Source: Tachypleus tridentatus
Taxonomy: Eukaryota > Arthropoda > Merostomata > Xiphosura > Limulidae
Length of the DNA: 64,000 nt
NCBI RefSeq assembly: GCF_004210375.1
Contig: NC_134825.1
Location: 64,719,558-64,783,557 of the forward strand
Reading direction: 5' to 3'
Positions 59,111 through 64,000 of this stretch are shown piece after piece. The first letter of the stretch is position 1. Every line of letters begins with the position of its first letter. The notes beneath the pieces were generated by a model, which saw only the letters and a program-made list of their open reading frames with translations, was not told the DNA's origin and made no database searches. Both the position numbers and the translations under genes were made by a program.

Positions 59111-62100
59111 ATGTATGAGCCAGATTTTTGCATTAGGTGATTTTGATTCAACTAAATCAAAACAGCGAAACGACGCAGAAGGCTCTAGTAACATGACGCG
59201 ATAACATATCAATCGCAAATTTACAATAATTGAACTACATAATGTATAATTTGTAAACAGTTACGTAGAAACTTACATTGAGCTATCAGTTCTAAAATAG
59301 CTAATTTTAACACTCGTGCTATATTTAAACTATCTAAATAACACTCGTAAGTAACTGAAATTGAAACAGTCGTATATAATGTATATTTAACAATTTGTTT
59401 ACAAATATCTCCATTCAAATATAATAATACATTCTTCTCATAATCACGCAGACTTTGTTAATCTACTTAGAAAATTGTCCTACTCTGGTGAACTAGATTT
59501 GATAAAGTCATGCTACCAGCCAACAGTGTATCAGAAAAATAACATGTTGTAGCAAGCATAAATGTAGAAACATTACTTTTAAAGCTGTTTCAAAGGGATT
59601 ATTTTCGTTTATAGTTAAGTACGAAACTACTCAACTGTGTGTTTATTCTGTGTCCACCTAAGTTATCGAAATCCGGATTATAACTTTATGTATGACTGTA
59701 GAGTTGGTTACTGGTAGACTACTTGATCGTGATCGTTTTGGAACATTTGACTAAATATTTCAAGTTAATTGGACACACTGTCCATCTATTTACAAAAGTA
59801 AAGGATGTTTTATCTCACGATTATTCATATTCACCTAAATTCAGGGGAAATATAAGGTGAATATGTTTCTTTAGTTGGAATAAGAAGGTCGAAACAAAAA
59901 GACATTCGCTCATACGATTCAAAAGGCTGTGTACCATACCAGCATGTATAAATATAATTATATGTGTCATTATCAGGGAACTTCTATTTTGCTAAGCAGC
60001 TTAGAGTGTTAACTAATGCCAGCTTAATTTGTAACTTGGACATTTCTGAGTGATAAGAAAAATTGCTATGAACATTATTTAAAGGAATGCTCCTTGTAAA
60101 ATCGTGAACGAGCACACGTTCATTCATAATACGAGTATTAAATACTAATTGCACGAGATAGCATGTTTTCCTAACACTTAGCCTGCTTCAAATGTTAAAT
60201 GTTATGATTAATAAAACTCAGGACTCACGAAGCATGTAAATTGTGCAGAAAACATGATATATGTTTGTTATTAGTTTCTTAAACTCTAATTAAAACTGAA
60301 ACCCTCTGCTTATTGATAACGTTTCACACGATACGAGAATTTCAACAAAAGTTAAATTCGTTTTTTCTTTCGTCCAATTAATCATATCCACCCATACATA
60401 CGGGACCATGCACTAAAAAACAGGAAGGAAAATATCTTCTTTAATCTAGACTCTAGCCTATGATTGATGTTTTAGGGAACAGCAGGCGTTATCAACGGAA
60501 CAATTTTCAGTTTTTAAAGAATTAGCTTTGAATTCTAAGTCAGTACAACCACCTGTGTTAAATACTTAGATTAAGCACTTTGTATAAAATAACTGGAATT
60601 CCAAAGTGCTCCATGGACATTTTATCTCAGTTCTGTGATTCTATATATATATTCTAGAGAAAAATATTTTTCCACGAACATTTTTCATTTTTTTCTTTAT
60701 ATCTTTCTACTTATTATTATTATTTACTTCTATTATTTCACTTCGTACACGAAATTAAAATTGTTTGGGCATTCAATGTCTTGGCTGAGTTTTACTTTTG
60801 CAGGAAGAACAAAATACGCTGGATCTATAATATATGACCATACTTTTCTTCTCTTGTTTTGATATAAGTTTACTGTTAGTAGACATCAAACCGCTAGAAG
60901 ATCGTTTAGAGGTTAATATAATATAACTTTTTCTGTAAATTCAACGGGGTTTGTTAGTTGTACTGGACACGTGAGGGCGAAGTTATCGTGCATAGCTAAA
61001 ACATTTGTATAATGGATTTAAAAGCCACGAATTTGTTGTTAATACCAACTTACAGCCCATCAGAACGACGGGGAAGATAATACAACTCCCACCCCATAGT
61101 ATACCCTAACCTCACATTTCGTAAGTAACTGAAATAAAAAAAAATGTGAAATCAAGCTTGACCAACAAAGAGACAGAAATGTGCAGTCGAGAGAACCAAA
61201 TGTCTGTAAATTCCTTTGTGAGTCAATCAAATTTAAGATTACTCACGAAATGAATTCGTGGCGTATTCATAGAATAATTATTGGTGAAAACCAGCTAAAT
61301 TAGTGTCTTCTAATTTACAGAAAAGTTAGTGTAACAATGACTTTTATGTCATGTAGCTCAACAACAAAAATATAACCTAATGCTGTTAGTCTATGTACTG
61401 AAAGTATAAAATGAAATGTATACACAACAAAACTGGAAAATATTTATTGATTGATGAAACAAGTTTATTTTTATTAATAACCTTGATGATTTAATAGAAA
61501 ATAGCTTAACTTAGAAATGGTTTAAGTTTAAAATTGAACCGACATTTTTATTCTCATAATTAATTATATGCACCTTGGCTTTCGGGTAGGTGATTCTACG
61601 CTACGTGTTTACTTTAGGCTTGTTACACTAACACTTACTACATTTACAACGGTTTTTTTGGCACCTTCCCTTGCTGTTGCACTCACATAACTAATATCGT
61701 AATAGCAGACAGTAATCGAAATATTCTATCTGGATAAATGTATTTTGGCTTCTATTACTTTTCATATTTCAAAAAATCAAGAGCGACGTGACGTGACACA
61801 CAGTGGTTTTTATATAGGTTGTAATGGTTTTTTTGTTGGTAAAAAAAATATTGTTATTCTTTAGGTAAGAATCTACATCTGTCGCACACATTCACCAGTG
61901 GAGAATGAAATTCAGAAACCTTATCCAAGCTTACTTTGTATACAGTAAATGTGATGCAACTCTAAGACTCTGAAACCATGTTGAGTTTTTTGTCTGTGTT
62001 TGAGTAAGCAAATAAAAAACCATACATGTCTTATATCAGGAGGATTAGTTCGATGAGTTCCGCCCGTTATTTTGCTATTTCTTTGTATCTATTTTCTGAT

Positions 62101-62554
62101 ATAGTGCAGTTTCTAAGAAGAACGACATACAATTTAGTCCACATTTGGATCAAATAATATAATGAAATGAAAATATTGAAGAATATTAAGTTATAAGCTG
62201 GAGAAGCTGAACTTTAGCTTTACTGTATGTACATATAGTTCAAGCAAATTATCACATGAAAAAACAATATTATCCTCCCAACATTTTACTTTTAAGCTAC
62301 TTAAGGATATCTATGAGCAACGTTTCAAAAAATAATTTTATTATTGTTATTGAAAGTAACATTAATAATTAAGTAAAAATTAAAAACAAAAGTTTTATGT
62401 GTAAATACAGAAAAATAATTGGAAAATGTCATGAAAAAGAAAATTACGTGTTTCGTAACTCTAGAAAACGGGCCATTAAGCCATAGCCAGGATTTTATGA
62501 AGCTTAGTAAATGTTATTCGTTTGGTTGCTAAGCTACTGATTTATTACGTACAG
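59111..62554. other. No supported gene
   Basis: AT-rich sequence with no repeat family, splice structure or long frame that I can support. Confidence 0.5.
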
Positions 62555-62819
62555 CTCGTTTGTTTGTTTGGAATTTCGCACAAAGCTACTCGAGGGCTAT
62601 CTGTGCTAGCCGTCCCTAATTTAGCAGTGTAAGACTAGAGGGAAGGCAGCTAGTCATCACCACCCACCGCCAACTCTTGGGCTACTCTTTTACCAACGAA
62701 AAGTGGGATTGACCGTCACATTATACGCCCCCACGGCTGGGAGGGCGAGCATGTTTAGCGAACCCGCGACCCTCGGATTACGAGTCGCACGCCTTACGCG
62801 CTTGGCCATGCCGGGCCAA
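62555..62819 (-). mobile_element. SINE family A copy, perfect 12-bp TSD
   Basis: A nearly full minus-strand copy, with a small loss in the head. TATTACGTACAG flanks it at 62543-62554 and 62820-62831. Confidence 0.95.
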
Positions 62820-63323
62820 TATTACGTACAGAGAAGAGAGGAAATAATTCTCTGCCAAAATGTGTTTAAGTTTAGGTATTATAAAATAAAAAGAAGCGTA
62901 AACCGAAACTTTTTTCTATGGCGTTTCTTTATTTTCTACTAACTATATGTAACTTTGTGAATTATATATCTTTTAATATACATATATATTTCTTCTAATA
63001 AACTAAAATTAAAAATGCCACACAAATCAAAAGGATCCCTAGGGTACAGTCTATAATATGGGCTATAAAATGTACCTTAGGTTGTGGAGGTGACTGAGGA
63101 AGTAGGACCCACATTCAGATAGGGATACAGCGTCTATCAGTCTTAACCTCCGTTCGCCAATCTCATATAACTGACTGTTGTGTATTAATCTTATATATAA
63201 AATCAATTAGAGAAAATATCACATTATTTTGTAGCTTTGATAGCTATATTTGTTAAAATGAAGGAATATAACTTCTCTACTTCATTATTTCATTATACTA
63301 TGACGTTTGCTGCAGAGTATTTC

Positions 63324-63452
63324 TGTCCCCCGCTAGTACAGCGGTAAGTCTACGGATTTACAACGTTAAAATTAGAGGTTTGATTCCCTCGGTGGGATCA
63401 GCAGATAGCTTTATGTGGCTTTGCCATAAGAAAAACACACACACAAACACAC
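63324..63452 (+). mobile_element. SINE family B copy, perfect 12-bp TSD
   Basis: CCCCCGCTAGTACAGCGGTA at the head and (CA)n at the end. GCAGAGTATTTC flanks it at 63312-63323 and 63453-63464. Best example showing that family B also integrates by retrotransposition. Confidence 0.93.
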
Positions 63453-63930
63453 GCAGAGTATTTCGGAAATCTTGACAAAATAAAGTTTCAACATTTGATC
63501 CGAAATAAGATTATGTATGTGAAGATGTAAGATTATGTATGTAAGATTATGTAATGTGTTTATCATTATTGACATATTTCAAACACTTGATAGTAGTCAA
63601 GTTATATAACATGAGGCCACGGACTGATCGTTAAAATAAAACCTAACCAGTTGATTTTAAAATCCAATTATGTGCGTAAAACTATGTAATGGTTCTCATA
63701 ATAAGACACAAACACATGTTTTGAAATCAAGTTCTATACCCCGACTCTGCATGAAAAATGTATGTGTTTGTGTAAAGGTGGCATCGATCTAAAACTAGAT
63801 GAATATAATCATCTGGTTTCATTGTATAACTGACACTCGGGTGTGGTATGTTAGATATGTCCAATAAACGTAATTAGTGCTCTGTGTTAAAGTCACATTA
63901 TACCTTTCAAAATAACTTATTAACTGTAAT

Positions 63931-64000
63931 CATAGTTTGTTTAGTTGGTTGTTTGTAGTTAAGCACAAAGCTACACAATGGGTTATCCGTGCTCTGCCCA
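63931..64000 (-). mobile_element. SINE family C copy, cut by the window edge
   Basis: TTTGTTTGTAGTTAAGCACA, AAGCTACACAATGGG and GTGCTCTGCCCA. The head lies outside the window. Confidence 0.75.

Noticed and set aside
1-64000. CRISPR arrays, operons, bacterial promoters or ribosome sites
   Set aside because: Nothing of this kind is present; the genes are spliced and the repeats are eukaryotic SINEs and transposons.

Overview
The window is AT-rich animal nuclear DNA: few genes, long introns with GT-AG borders, and a dense, layered population of mobile elements. The most telling signal is the abundance of three tRNA-derived SINE families (called A, B and C here). To my recollection such repeats are typical of horseshoe crab genomes (Limulus/Tachypleus), so a chelicerate, probably a horseshoe crab, is the best guess. 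This is inference from repeat type and gene style; no search was run.

Layout. 1-4.5 kb holds a Tigger/pogo-like DNA transposon with a SINE inside it and an internally deleted mariner. 4.6-10.7 kb (minus) carries the first three recognisable coding exons of a CLCA-type gene (calcium-activated chloride channel regulator); the rest lies left of the window or is not recognisable. 14.5-20.2 kb (plus) is a complete four-exon sorting nexin 3 gene. 23.7-27.7 kb (minus) is a complete three-exon DUSP14-like dual-specificity phosphatase, convergent with SNX3. 29-32 kb is a transposon-rich stretch (SINE cluster, hAT-like fossil, second Tigger copy). 32.66-33.66 kb (plus) is an intronless GT10 fucosyltransferase-like gene with a frame offset near its N-terminus and poorly conserved catalytic motifs. 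35.1-36.3 kb is a broken Polinton/adintovirus-like fossil. 42.4-45.7 kb has a decayed Tc1-like transposon, itself hit by another insertion, and a 5'-truncated Penelope-like retroelement whose terminal region still folds as a minimal hammerhead ribozyme. 49-50.7 kb has old SINEs and a pogo-like MITE. 56.5-59.1 kb has a SINE, a second Tc1-like copy and a broken Ty3/gypsy-like gag-protease fossil. The rest is AT-rich sequence with scattered SINEs and no gene I can support, apart from a weak two-exon candidate at 41.1 and 48.7 kb (minus).

The host genes are functionally unrelated: endosomal sorting (SNX3), protein dephosphorylation (DUSP), a secreted or membrane CLCA protein, and Golgi glycosylation (GT10-like). 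The strongest points for a second look are the hammerhead ribozyme in the Penelope-like element, the loss of the HExxH site in the CLCA protein, the degenerate active site of the GT10 protein, and the shared 3' tails of three otherwise different SINE families, several with perfect target-site duplications.
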